From Mucidula mucida (taxonomy: Eukaryota > Basidiomycota > Agaricomycetes > Agaricales > Physalacriaceae), in the NCBI GenBank assembly GCA_015501055.1, contig JADNYV010000302.1:1-41401 (forward strand): a stretch of 41,401 nt of DNA, in the 5' to 3' direction. Positions 19,859-28,600 of the stretch are shown in pieces; position 1 is the stretch's first letter, and every line of letters starts with the position of its first letter. Below the pieces are notes generated by a model. That model did not search any database. It had not been told where the DNA came from and saw nothing but the letters and a program-made list of their open reading frames with translations. Both the position numbers and the translations under genes were made by a program.

Positions 19859-22560
19859 GGTATTCGGACATCTGGATCGGGATCGGAAACATTGCCGCCG
19901 TCTTCTCCTAGATTGTCTTCGTCTTCCTCGCCATCGCTGCTGTCATCATCTTCGTCTTCATCATCACTCTCTTCAATCAGTACGGGCATCTTGTCCTCGT
20001 CATCATCATCATCATCGGCATTGACTATGCGTCCGGGCTGTAGTGGCGTTGCGTGTTTCTGGTGCGACTCGATAAACTCGACGTGGTATGACGTGACTAC
20101 ACGATGTGTCTGTCGATGGTAGCAGATGTAAGCTTTTGAGTTGGACGAATACCCAATTAGCTGACACTCGAGTGAACGGTCATAGATCTTGGGGTTGTGC
20201 TTGTTCTGGATCAGAACGAATGCCTTGCACCCTATCTCGCGGAGATGCGCCAGGTTTGGTTTGACGCCGTACCATGCTTCATATGGAGTCATTTTGTTCT
20301 GGTACGTCGTCGGACGTCTCTGCGCCACATAACCCGCGGTCTCCACAAAATAGTCCCATAGATATGCCGGTGCTTTGCACTCTGCCATCATTGCTCTTCC
20401 CAGTTCGAATACTGTGCGGTGACGGCGTTCAGCAATACCGTTGTGCGCGGAAGTGTATGGTGCGGTGACTTGCAGTTTTGTGCCGGTTTTTGCTAACCAG
20501 TCGCGCATTTGGTCGCTTTTTAGTTCGCCTCCGTCGGTTCTGTATATGCCGACCTCTTCATTGCACTCGAGCTTCCTCTCCTTCTCCCATCTTTGAAGTT
20601 CAGAGAACGCCTGGTCTTTCGTTCGCAACGGTATGCACCACGTCATGTCTGTATATTCATCGACTAGTTCCATTGAATAACGATTGTGTCGCTTGGATTC
20701 TACCGCCTCCGGCCCCGTAAGATCAACACATACGACTCCCAGCTTTCGCTTTGACCGCTCATTCTCCCTTGTTTTGGCCACGGGCGTGCGTGTCTGCTTT
20801 CCAAGAATGCAAGATTCGCATGAGGGTGGGTTTTTGGAGAAGTCGACTGGCATACCTTTTGCCATAGCGCGTTGGGCCATCTTCTTGATTGTGGAGATGC
20901 CGATATGGCCGAGGCGTCCATGCCAGGTGCGAAGGTTAGCCGTGTTTGTGTTGGCATTGGCTGCAGCGGCAATGGGATTGGAAGTGGGTGCTGTCTTGGT
21001 GACAGTGTGCTTGACACGGGGAAGTATTGCGCCGTTTAGAGTGTACAGCTTCTTGCTGTGGCGAGTTCCCGTCGCGACGACTGCTTTGCTGGTCTTGCTC
21101 CTAATACAGAATCCAGCATCGTCGAAGTCGGCGGTATAGCCGTTGTCGCAGATCTTGCCAATGGACATGAGTCGGATTGTCGCCTGAGGAACGTATAAGA
21201 CATCGCGGAGGATGAGAGTGGCGCCTTTCGCCTGGCGGATGTGGATGTCTCCGATGCCCCTTGCCTCGATGTAGTTTCCTCCGACGCCCCAGATTTTCTG
21301 TGGTGGGATGGCATGTAGAGTGTGAAAATCTTCGCGTACTGGCGAGACGTGTACCGTCGCTCCTGAGTCCCCGGCAAAAGGTCCACAGTCTGCAATATTG
21401 AGTACGGTGTACTGATTCGTCTGAAGGGCGACGGGTGTACTAGCATCGTCGACGGTGTAGCCCGGTTTCAGATGGTGCTTCCAATCAATGGACACTCTGG
21501 CGACGTCGGCGAGCATAGAAAACTCGGACGACTCAGAGCCACGACGTGCGTGTTGGGCGGCGTATATCTCCTCGAGCTCGGAGTTTGGTGTCACAAACGC
21601 GGTGGCGGCTGTTTGCTCCTCCTCGACCATGGTAAAGTAGACGGTTTTACCGGCGGAGTCTTTGAACGCGAACCGTGGCTTGTTTGGATCTGGCGGTTTG
21701 GGAGTTGACGTAGTTGTGTTGGCAGAGGAGGAAGGAGAGGGGGAGGGGGAGTTCTTCTCGCGTCGCGCAGCCCTCTTCTTCAACACCTCATCACGTTTGC
21801 CTTCCATGGCCCCGCCTCTTCCCCAGCATTCATCCGTTCTGTGACGACCTCCACATGTCTCACATAGACCGTTCTGCCCATGAGTGTGGCCCTTGCCTTT
21901 GCTGTGCGACTTCTGTGTCAGCGCCGCATTCGCTTTCTCCTCTTCCGCCTCCTTCTTTAGCTCGTCCTTCAGACGCAGGGTCTCCTTCTCGAGTGACGCG
22001 ACGATATCGGCGGCAGTGGACTTGTCGTTGTCTTCGTGCTTCTCGCGGACGTGTTTGAGATCCGAACACAGGGCGCGAAGTAGGACGACGCGCGCCAGCG
22101 TTTCCGCATCAAGAGTGCCGATCTCGAAGATCTGCTTGCAGATGTCACGGACTCTATTCGCGGTGGTGACCATGTCTTCGTCGCGGTAGATGTTGGCGGA
22201 TAGGGCGTCGTCTAAGAGGGAGGGCTGAGTTGACGATTTCTGTCTGTGGCGTTTTTCGAGCTCCTTCCAGATCTCGTTCGCGGTTGTGCACTTGCAGTTG
22301 TCGCGCAGGTAGTCTCTCTCCGAGGCAGCAATGTTCATGCGAATCATCGCTTGCGCAATACTGTCATTCTTGGTCCAGATCGCGAGATTGGCTGCATCGG
22401 ACGCGTCGGGCTTCGATACGTCGCCGGTGACATACTCTTTGCTGCCGGCGATGAGGAACGCGTCGAGGGCGCTTTCGTTCCATCGGACGTAGTTCTTCTT
22501 GTTGAGGTCGAGGGCTTCTAGACCCGTTATCGTTTTAGCTTTGATAGCCTCGAGTGGCAT
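19810..22560 (-). CDS. Copia Gag-protease-integrase polyprotein, truncated
   Basis: 916 codons from the ATG at 22560. Residues 20-200 are a copia Gag (UBN2-like) region. A zinc knuckle lies at Cys233, Cys236, His240 and Cys245. The aspartic protease motif is AGDSGATVHVS with Asp398. Integrase has its zinc-binding His547, His552, Cys581 and Cys584, and the catalytic triad Asp613, Asp676, Glu711 with 35-residue spacing. After the integrase comes an acidic Asp/Glu stretch (residues 849-898). The frame then crosses the deletion junction and ends 16 codons later in the wrong frame (RRVSRKLERRTGYGN). Gag, protease and integrase therefore look intact while reverse transcriptase is lost from this frame. 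Confidence 0.93.
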   Translation of the reverse strand: MPLEAIKAKTITGLEALDLNKKNYVRWNESALDAFLIAGSKEYVTGDVSKPDASDAANLAIWTKNDSIAQAMIRMNIAASERDYLRDNCKCTTANEIWKELEKRHRQKSSTQPSLLDDALSANIYRDEDMVTTANRVRDICKQIFEIGTLDAETLARVVLLRALCSDLKHVREKHEDNDKSTAADIVASLEKETLRLKDELKKEAEEEKANAALTQKSHSKGKGHTHGQNGLCETCGGRHRTDECWGRGGAMEGKRDEVLKKRAARREKNSPSPSPSSSANTTTSTPKPPDPNKPRFAFKDSAGKTVYFTMVEEEQTAATAFVTPNSELEEIYAAQHARRGSESSEFSMLADVARVSIDWKHHLKPGYTVDDASTPVALQTNQYTVLNIADCGPFAGDSGATVHVSPVREDFHTLHAIPPQKIWGVGGNYIEARGIGDIHIRQAKGATLILRDVLYVPQATIRLMSIGKICDNGYTADFDDAGFCIRSKTSKAVVATGTRHSKKLYTLNGAILPRVKHTVTKTAPTSNPIAAAANANTNTANLRTWHGRLGHIGISTIKKMAQRAMAKGMPVDFSKNPPSCESCILGKQTRTPVAKTRENERSKRKLGVVCVDLTGPEAVESKRHNRYSMELVDEYTDMTWCIPLRTKDQAFSELQRWEKERKLECNEEVGIYRTDGGELKSDQMRDWLAKTGTKLQVTAPYTSAHNGIAERRHRTVFELGRAMMAECKAPAYLWDYFVETAGYVAQRRPTTYQNKMTPYEAWYGVKPNLAHLREIGCKAFVLIQNKHNPKIYDRSLECQLIGYSSNSKAYICYHRQTHRVVTSYHVEFIESHQKHATPLQPGRIVNADDDDDDEDKMPVLIEESDDEDEDDDSSDGEEDEDNLGEDGGNVSDPDPDVRIPRRVSRKLERRTGYGN

Positions 22561-22687
22561 GGTGGTGATAGAGAGGGATGTGAAAGAAGAAATAAGGTTT
22601 CTGGTGTCCGGCGCGCTCTGCGTGCACTGGGACGGCTAGTTCCTAACTGTAGAGTCGCTTCGTAGAGTCGATCCTTCAGCAGTATAA

Positions 22688-22697
22688 GCCCATAACC
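22688..22697 (-). other. Putative primer-binding site
   Basis: Directly inside the 5' LTR the minus strand reads GGTTATGGGC. Its position fits a primer-binding site, and TTATGGGC-like sites occur in Ty1/copia elements primed by initiator-methionine tRNA fragments. The match to a particular tRNA could not be tested here. Confidence 0.35.
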
Positions 22698-22962
22698 TGT
22701 TAGGAACTAGGCAGGGTGTAAGTATCAATGTATTCTCAGTACGTCGTAGCTGTACTATACCTAGGCAGGGTGTAAGTATCAATGTATTCTACAATGTATA
22801 GTCAGCCTAGGTCCAATGTGATTCGCAGCGAGTGGCTTACCTCAGTACGTCGTAGCTGTACTGAGGAAAGCCCAACACGCGCATGTTCCTTTCATCTCGT
22901 CGCGTCGATATCTCCGCTATCTCCGTTCCTCCGAAATCTCCGTGTTGCTCTTCACCACGACA
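22698..22962 (-). repeat. 5' LTR of the copia element
   Basis: 265 bases, identical by eye to 18414-18678. As the element reads on the minus strand, this is the promoter-bearing LTR. No clear TATA box was picked out. Confidence 0.93.
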
Positions 22963-22967
22963 CAGGG
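22963..22967. repeat. Target-site duplication CAGGG, right
   Basis: Second copy of the CAGGG found at 18409-18413. Removing the element and one copy restores GGCTCAGGGACC, which matches GACTCAGGGAAC in copy B near 27410. Confidence 0.9.
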
Positions 22968-23043
22968 ACCTTGAGCAGATCTGGATCTACATCGTGATAC
23001 GCTATTCGCATCCTTTTCGCTTCTGCCTGACAATATCCAGAAT
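22968..23043 (-). repeat. Copy A of the repeat family, distal piece
   Basis: Continuation of copy A beyond the copia insertion. It matches 27414-27478 in copy B (AGATCTGGATCTACATCGTG, then CGCTATTCGCATC and CTGCCTGACAATATCC). Similarity to copy B ends at about 23041, exactly where the debranching-enzyme sequence begins. Confidence 0.75.
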
Positions 23044-24089
23044 TTGCAAGCAATCATTACGCCGCTGAATGGCTCTATGCTCCATGCTCTCCTATACGAT
23101 CCCACTCATGACAACGAATCCCCGATGAACAAGCGCTCAGCGGAAGATGCTATATCGACTGGCGCACTAGTGACCTTCAGTTACTCTGCGATAGGTTCCG
23201 TCAAAGGATTCGACGACCTCTATCCGAAGCTCCTCAACTTAGTTGGAGAAAAGAGAAAGTACAAGCTGAACGGTCTGGACGATAAGGGTGGTATCGCACG
23301 AGCGAAGAGAATCCTGAACTCGCTTCACCTTGAAATGGTCCTCGGCGGTTACGAGGAAGGCCATGTTCATCAGGAAAACGATGTAAGTCATGCTTTCCCT
23401 ACAAAATACCATCTTCTTTGTAACAAAGCCTTTCATAGTATATCGTTCTGTCGCGTGTTCACCCAGCTACGCAAAAAGGTTACCTTCTTGTCGCTCACAC
23501 CGCCTTCCAAAAGGACTCCAAGGACCGACGCTTTAGTAAGTAAATCATCCAGGCAGTCCGGACTCAGTAGCTGACGCTTTTTTAGTCGAACCCTCAAGTT
23601 ACGCCGCACCAAAGTCAAATATATATTCGGGGCCAGCCTCGAAATCAGCAACTACGATATTCCCAGTGATCCCAACATCTTGAAGGGCTTGGAGAGCAGA
23701 TTGGTTGAAATTCCTACTGTTGTCGTTCCTCAGGGCCTTGATCCCGAAGGTCCATATTCTGAAGTCGGTGTCCCCGAGTACTTCCCTCCAGGTAGCATCA
23801 TGCTTTTCGAGACCGAACTCCACAATCACAAGAGGGTTGGATGCATCCTCTGCGACACATTACAGTGCGTTACAACGACTTGGAACATCCGCTTTGTACA
23901 AGCTAGTAGATCTCCTAATCCTACCAAAGTCGCACAATGGCTTAAACAACGATTCGACAAAGTGGCGGAGACCGTGCCGCCATTCTTGCGTCCCAAATAT
24001 TTTGCTCTCATCATCTCTACGGCAAGGCTGCTCGTCGTGCCGTCGTTGTGGAGACGCCTTATCTGCCGGCTCTGGGGAGGTTCTTTGAA
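23044..24089 (+). pseudogene. Glycogen debranching enzyme fragment, decayed
   Basis: The frame encodes LQAIITPLNGSMLHALLYD, THDNESPMNKRSAEDAISTG, AIGSVKGFDDLYPKLLNLVG and GGYEEGHVHQEND. It continues after an intron (23383-23438) with YIVLSRVHPATQKGYLLVAH, and after a second intron (23536-23585) with TKVKYIFGASLEISNYDIP and VVVPQGLDPEGPYSEVGVPE. This is the central part of eukaryotic glycogen debranching enzyme (4-alpha-glucanotransferase/amylo-1,6-glucosidase). After about 23835, roughly 60 residues are missing; then short pieces follow in shifting frames (HPLRHITVRYNDLEHPL, QRFDKVAETVPPFLRPKYFA, YGKAARRAVV). The start, the catalytic C-terminal domain and the reading frame are lost. Retained introns mean the piece came from genomic DNA, not from mRNA. 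A functional gene presumably lies elsewhere. Confidence 0.85.
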
Positions 24090-24289
24090 TGATGGTCGAG
24101 GCGGCAGGTCATCATCTGGTTCCGGGGCGGGCTCCTTGCAGGATGGGCGTGGCGGAAGGTCCGCTTGTGTGGGATGGAGGCGGAGGAGTATCCACGATCG
24201 GTTCAAGAACACGACCGCATTCGATGAGCCAATGCTAACATGTTCGACTTGACACCAAGTCAGTCGACGATCCGAGAAAGAGAAGGGCA
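24090..24289. other. Junction between pseudogene and copy B
   Basis: A short Gly/Arg/Ser-coding imperfect repeat (GGCGG(C/A)AGGTC-type, about 4090 bases into the 20 kb segment at 24098-24165) lies between the debranching-enzyme fragment and the first family-like intron of copy B. No gene is apparent. Confidence 0.35.
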
Positions 24290-24599
24290 CGTACTAGTAA
24301 GCGCGATAACCATCAAGACCTGACAATGTGTCAGTCAACGAGGAATGATTACAAGGAGGCGAAGGAGTCGGTAAACATACCTCTAGACCCCAGTCCGAAG
24401 ACAACGTTGATGAAGACCTCAATCAACGAGGGCAGTAGTCGTTGTTAAAGTTCAGGCTAATGAAAGGTTAGTAGTCAACAGAACTGACAAGTGAGTCGGT
24501 GACATACCGAAGGTTGAAGAATGTAACAAGTTCAAGGCAACGTTGACGAGCATCTTCGTCAACGGTGGCCCTGTTCGTCGTGCTGATAACATGTTAGTC

Positions 24600-25480
24600 A
24601 ATGTTCAAGACAAGGAAAGTGACGACGACTTACAAGACATCGATGAGAGCATAGCCATCAGAGATAGGTAAGGTCGACGTCTATCCGGGATGGCCAGCGT
24701 CGGTAGAGAAACAACAGGGTGAAGAAGACAGGCGACCTCAGTAAGATTTCGGAGTAGGTGAGCGTCAGCAATGAAGGTTGATGCTGAAAGTAGTTAGTAA
24801 TTAACAACCCAACGAAGGAAACAGTACAAATACCTGAGAGGGAGAAGCATAGCGACCCCGTCGTGAGAGACGCGGTCGGAAGGCATTGATATCTTGATAT
24901 CGACGAAGGTCTAGAGACAGCTCGTCAACGTCGGTCAAGAAAAATCCAAGGAAAAGATCAACATACCTTCGCGCGGCAACAACGAGGTCGACAGACTTGA
25001 CGGTTGGTCTAAAGGATAGTAAGTAAATCAACAAACATGGTTGAAGGCAAAGTTCAACGTACCGTGACCGTGGACAGTCGTCATGGCGGGCGACGCTGAG
25101 ACCACAAAGCCAAGTCGAACATGTTAAAGTCGTCCCGCCTTGCGACATGATGCCATAGAAGGCGGCAAGGGCATTCAAACCGTCTGATCCCGACGTCCCG
25201 ACGCCCTGCTCAACGTGCCGAAGAATCAGTGCAAGTTCAACATGATGGTAGGAAGCCACCTACCCGGCGGACATGTTGATGAGCTCGCAATCCCGACGAG
25301 GGCACCAGTACGATGTTGAAGAGACGACCGACATCGTGGCAGTAGTGAGAGACATGGTCATAGTGGGGGAAGGGAAGAAAGAAAGTGGGGGATTCCACGT
25401 CCGCGTTGGGTTATATATCCCAAATTATCCAAACCAGATCCAGATCTGCCGGTATCCGAGGAGCGTTTATTCTAGGGGTA
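24600..25480 (-). repeat. A/B shared block, copy B
   Basis: Counterpart of 15870-17030, shorter by small deletions. It retains GAAAAGATCAACATACCTTC, GTTCAACGTACCGT, CCCGACGTCCCGAC and GGGGAAGGGAAGAAAGAAAG, and ends near a second AGATCCAGATCTG element at 25436. Confidence 0.6.
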
Positions 25481-27371
25481 TGACTTCCGCGTTTCTATGC
25501 TATCCATTTGGCTTTGTCAACCGAATCCGCGGAATGTTGGAATTCGCGCCACACGTAAGTTGATGGTTTGAATGTCGTCCAATTAAAAGCATAAGGAGCC
25601 GAATGATAGAGCGGCGAGTCGAGGAATGTCGAGAGAAGATCTGAGAGAAGTATGGGCTCGTTGAGACGAGACGGCAAGAACAATTCGAACGCACCTCCCC
25701 AAGTCCAAATCGAAATCTTGTCAACGCGAAAGGATTCCTCAAGTCGAATGTTCGCGGATCCACATGCTTGACTCAGTCGTAACGCAGGCCATGGTAACGG
25801 CGCCGCCATGTAAAGAAAGAAGCCATAACGAAAAGAAGAACAAGGGTTCCATGGCGCGAACTTGCTCTGGCGCTAAAATCACCAGACCCAGATGCGCGAT
25901 TAACGCCGTCGAAGGGGTTCTCAAGAAAGGTCGCGTCCAGGCAAAATCGCAATGAGGGATGGAGGTAAGTGGCGAGGCCGCGTCAGCGCCCCAGTCCAAG
26001 TTCCCAGGCTTCCAGTCCCGATACGATAAGATTGCCCTCAAGAGGCACCCGTAGAGCTCGTCATAGATAATGAATGTCGAATGAAGGGAAACGGAAGGCA
26101 AAGTTAACGATGAAAGTAGAATAACACGCGTATAACGCGTTGTCGCGCCCATATGACCGTCGGGATATTTGATGAGGGTCTTGAGGAGTAAATTCCGGTA
26201 CAAGAGAGGCACGCGCAAGGTGAGAGAAAGAGTGAATATATTAGATGCGAGAAATTGAGGTCAGCTTGGTGGCAGTAAGAGCACAAGTCCCGTCGATCAC
26301 TCGGGTTTGCCCGAATAGGAACTTTGCGCTTATACCACCACCATCACAGCTTCGCTCTGACACCCCGCAACGACGACGACGCCTGGACCTTCTGCGCCGA
26401 CCGCGGACTATATGGAAGCGACATAGCGCCCTGGAATGATAATGCCGTTGTGGAAACCCTCGGAAGCTGAAGGTAAGCTTTCATTTAAATGACACAAGAG
26501 TGGTTTTCGGCTTACTGCGAATTAGGTTTCTCGTACTCGTTGTGGCGACGTTCGAAGGAATTTGAATGCCACGTAAGGGAAGAACCGCGTGCTATGGTGA
26601 GTGCAGATCCTTATGGTAAGTTTGAACTTTATTGACATTTTAACATCATGTCCAGGAACATTATGCCGCTCTTTGGCGGTCCTGTGGTGCTCTGGGCGGT
26701 GATATCGTCGTTGAGGACGTCTGCCGCCACGCTGAACAGTCACATAGATGTATTTCATAGGTATTCTTTCTCTATTTTGGTCTCCTGCGCCTTCTTCTAA
26801 CAACTCTTAGATTTCTCAAAGTTTCTTTGTACTACAGCCGGTATATCTACAGCAAGAAATGATACTCGATTTGTCTACTGCCCGCTCGATGCGCGTAAGG
26901 CGCGGAAAACGCGTCTATCGACTTCATTCCCCCCGACTCGGACCTCAACCCCGACTTCATCACCGGCCTTTCAAACGCCTCGTAAAGCCAGCAAATAGAA
27001 GACCAGATTAACGGCGATCCTAAACTAGCGTCATTGATGAATCTCGAACGATAAGAGACGAGGTACGTACCTGAATTCAAACTCCAAGGCCGTAGCGCAG
27101 AAGGGTAACTACTGTTCTTCTCGTTTCTAGAGCCGCCGCCGCCGTAGGCGAAGGCGCTCCCTGGACCGACGCTACTGCTCCACGAAGGATGTTGGATTTG
27201 TTCATCGCAGCGATGAACTCGGACTACGCGCCAACTTGGACACGTTTACTTCGTCCTGGAGGTCGAATACGGCGTCGCCATCACTTTGTGAGGATTCGGA
27301 CTTGTGAATGGACGCCCTAGGTCCGTTGTTAGGCTACGAATGAATGAGGAGTATAACTAGTGAGTACGTAC

Positions 27372-27640
27372 CTCTTCTTTTGTTCGCGGATTTCCGACTC
27401 AGGGAACTCTACCAGATCTGGATCTACATCGTGATACGCTATTCGCATCATTTCCGCTTCTGCCTGACAATATCCCGAATTCGGAGCGCCATACGATGGA
27501 GAACTTGTCGCTGAGGATGAGTCCGGTCGACTCTGAACTTGAGTCGACGAGCGGGCGGGTCTGGCCATGCTAGTCGATTCCCTCGCAGATAAATCGCGCC
27601 ATCCTTTGGTCACGGCCCAGCGAAAGTCCCGCATAATTCC
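27372..27640 (-). CDS. Best-preserved exon of the repeat family (copy B)
   Basis: A 269-base exon bounded by an acceptor after GGTTTAG and a donor at GTACGTACTC. It encodes about 88 residues beginning IMRDFRWAVTKGWRDLSARE, with a Ser-rich middle and an acidic end (DVDPDLVEFPESEIREQKKR). Copy C has the same exon in the same frame at about 40224-40500 (ITRHFHQAVPKGRSK at its start), with later stops, and copy A retains its last part at 22968-23043 plus 18376-18413. The frame conservation between B and C supports a genuine former coding exon. The function is unknown. Confidence 0.5.
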
Positions 27641-27691
27641 CTAAACCGTCATGTTCAACTTTTGAACATGACGACAGTAAAGGTAACGTAC
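27641..27691 (-). other. Family intron with hairpin (copy B)
   Basis: 51-base intron GTACGTTACC...GGTTTAG. It contains GTCATGTTCAA, a three-base loop and the inverted arm (27648-27672), which could form an 11-pair hairpin. The equivalent intron in copy C (40175-40223) keeps the hairpin unchanged. Confidence 0.5.
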
Positions 27692-28073
27692 CTTCCCTTC
27701 TCTTGAAATCTTCCGTGTGATTGATATTACTTATAGATCTGCATCGCTCTTTAGGCCGAATGGGGGAAACTTGCTGGATGGATTCAGAGTGTGGCGTTGT
27801 CGCTAACTAGTTCGACTCGTCGTCGGGCCTAGGACGGCGTCAGTAACATCGTCACTCGATGGACGAATAGCCTACCATCTGAGACGTCTATTCGCGCCGC
27901 TCCTGACGGCATGAAAGCGAGGGTGGACTCGGTGGTTCAGAGGTGGTGTGGTGTTGATGTCGGACTGTACACTGGGTTTGTTGTGAGAAATGCGGAGAGC
28001 GACGTTGAAGAGAGGTCCAGGTAAGTCGTATCCCTCTGTGCTTGCAGCTCTTGGGGCTATTGTTGATTATTTC

Positions 28074-28120
28074 CTAGTTGGTATGTTCAACTTTCGAAGA
28101 TGGTTTAAAAGGTGACGTAC
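28074..28120 (-). other. Family intron (copy B, second module)
   Basis: 47-base intron GTACGTCACCTTTT...CGAAAGTTGAACAT...CTAG. Its beginning and its AAAGTTGAACAT segment match the introns at 27641-27691 and 28468-28514, although it lies in a different exon context. Confidence 0.45.
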
Positions 28121-28467
28121 TATTCTCTTAGCCGAGACCGCGGACTTTGTAACGGATCCCCTCAGATCCAGATCGGAATCACGGTCCAAATGGGGCGAAC
28201 TCGCGGACGTGCGGTTCCAATTTTTTGTGTGTGGCGTCGTTTCTTGGAAGTCATGCTCGTTGCTACGGATCGATTAGCGCTGGATGGGGTGATTAATGAC
28301 AAGTTCAACCTTTTTCTCAGTTATTCGTTTTGTCGCTGCACTTGCCGGGGGGGGGGGAAACTTTGTCATCCTGTGTGAGTCCAAGTTGGCATGAAGCGGG
28401 ATTCCCACGAGTGATGAAGACGAGACAATCGGGAGTACTTGTACTCGCCTCGCGCTGTTGTCGTTCC

Positions 28468-28514
28468 CTAACGTAGATGTTCAACTTTCAAAGTTGAACC
28501 AAAAGGTGACATAC
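28468..28514 (-). other. Family intron (copy B, third module)
   Basis: 47-base intron GTATGTCACCTTTT...GAAAGTTGAACAT...GTTAG, exactly as long as 28074-28120 and similar to it across most of its length. Preceding exon ends also share GATCTGGA and CCGCG, so the exon-intron unit itself may be repeated. Confidence 0.45.
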
Positions 28515-28600
28515 CTCCTCCATTCGTTGAGCCCGCGGAATTGATAATTCGATTTGTCCAGATCTAGGCTCCTCATCGAGTCCGGATGTAGTCGTGTTGC

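Larger units (their letters stand above)
18414..22962 (-). mobile_element. Ty1/copia LTR retrotransposon, internally deleted
   Basis: A 4549-base element with 265-base LTRs that are identical by eye, flanked by CAGGG. It is read on the minus strand. The LTRs end in TG...CA. The polyprotein carries Gag, zinc knuckle, protease and integrase, then jumps directly from the acidic post-integrase linker to the middle of reverse transcriptase, followed by RNase H. The N-terminal half of reverse transcriptase is absent and the frame shifts at the junction (about 19858-19870). Identical LTRs point to recent insertion, so the element was either mobilised in trans by an intact relative or lost this segment after arrival. 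Confidence 0.95.
24290..28600 (-). repeat. Copy B of the intron-rich repeat family
   Basis: The most complete copy. In minus-strand order: modules near 28500 and 28100 with similar exon ends and introns, the exon at 27372-27640, an acidic exon (SESSQSDGDAVFDLQDEV) at about 27240-27305, an exon at about 26880-27020 encoding KSGLRSESGGMKSIDAF, and the block 24600-25480 shared with copy A. Candidate introns include 27641-27691, 28074-28120, 28468-28514 and 25009-25062, plus ones starting at 24966, 24507 and 24380. No known domain was recognised and no single continuous reading could be assembled; some exons contain stops. The opposite strand also shows GT-AG pairs, so the sense is inferred from the conserved acidic exon in copies A, B and C. 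Confidence 0.5.

Noticed and set aside
19728..20122. Plus-strand Ser/Leu/His-rich frames
   Set aside because: Antisense shadow of the acidic Asp/Glu linker of the copia polyprotein.
27240..28600. Plus-strand gene model for copy B
   Set aside because: GT-AG pairs exist on both strands because GTACGTAC is palindromic, but the acidic exon and the frame of the 27372-27640 exon are conserved between copies only in the opposite sense. The sense remains an inference.
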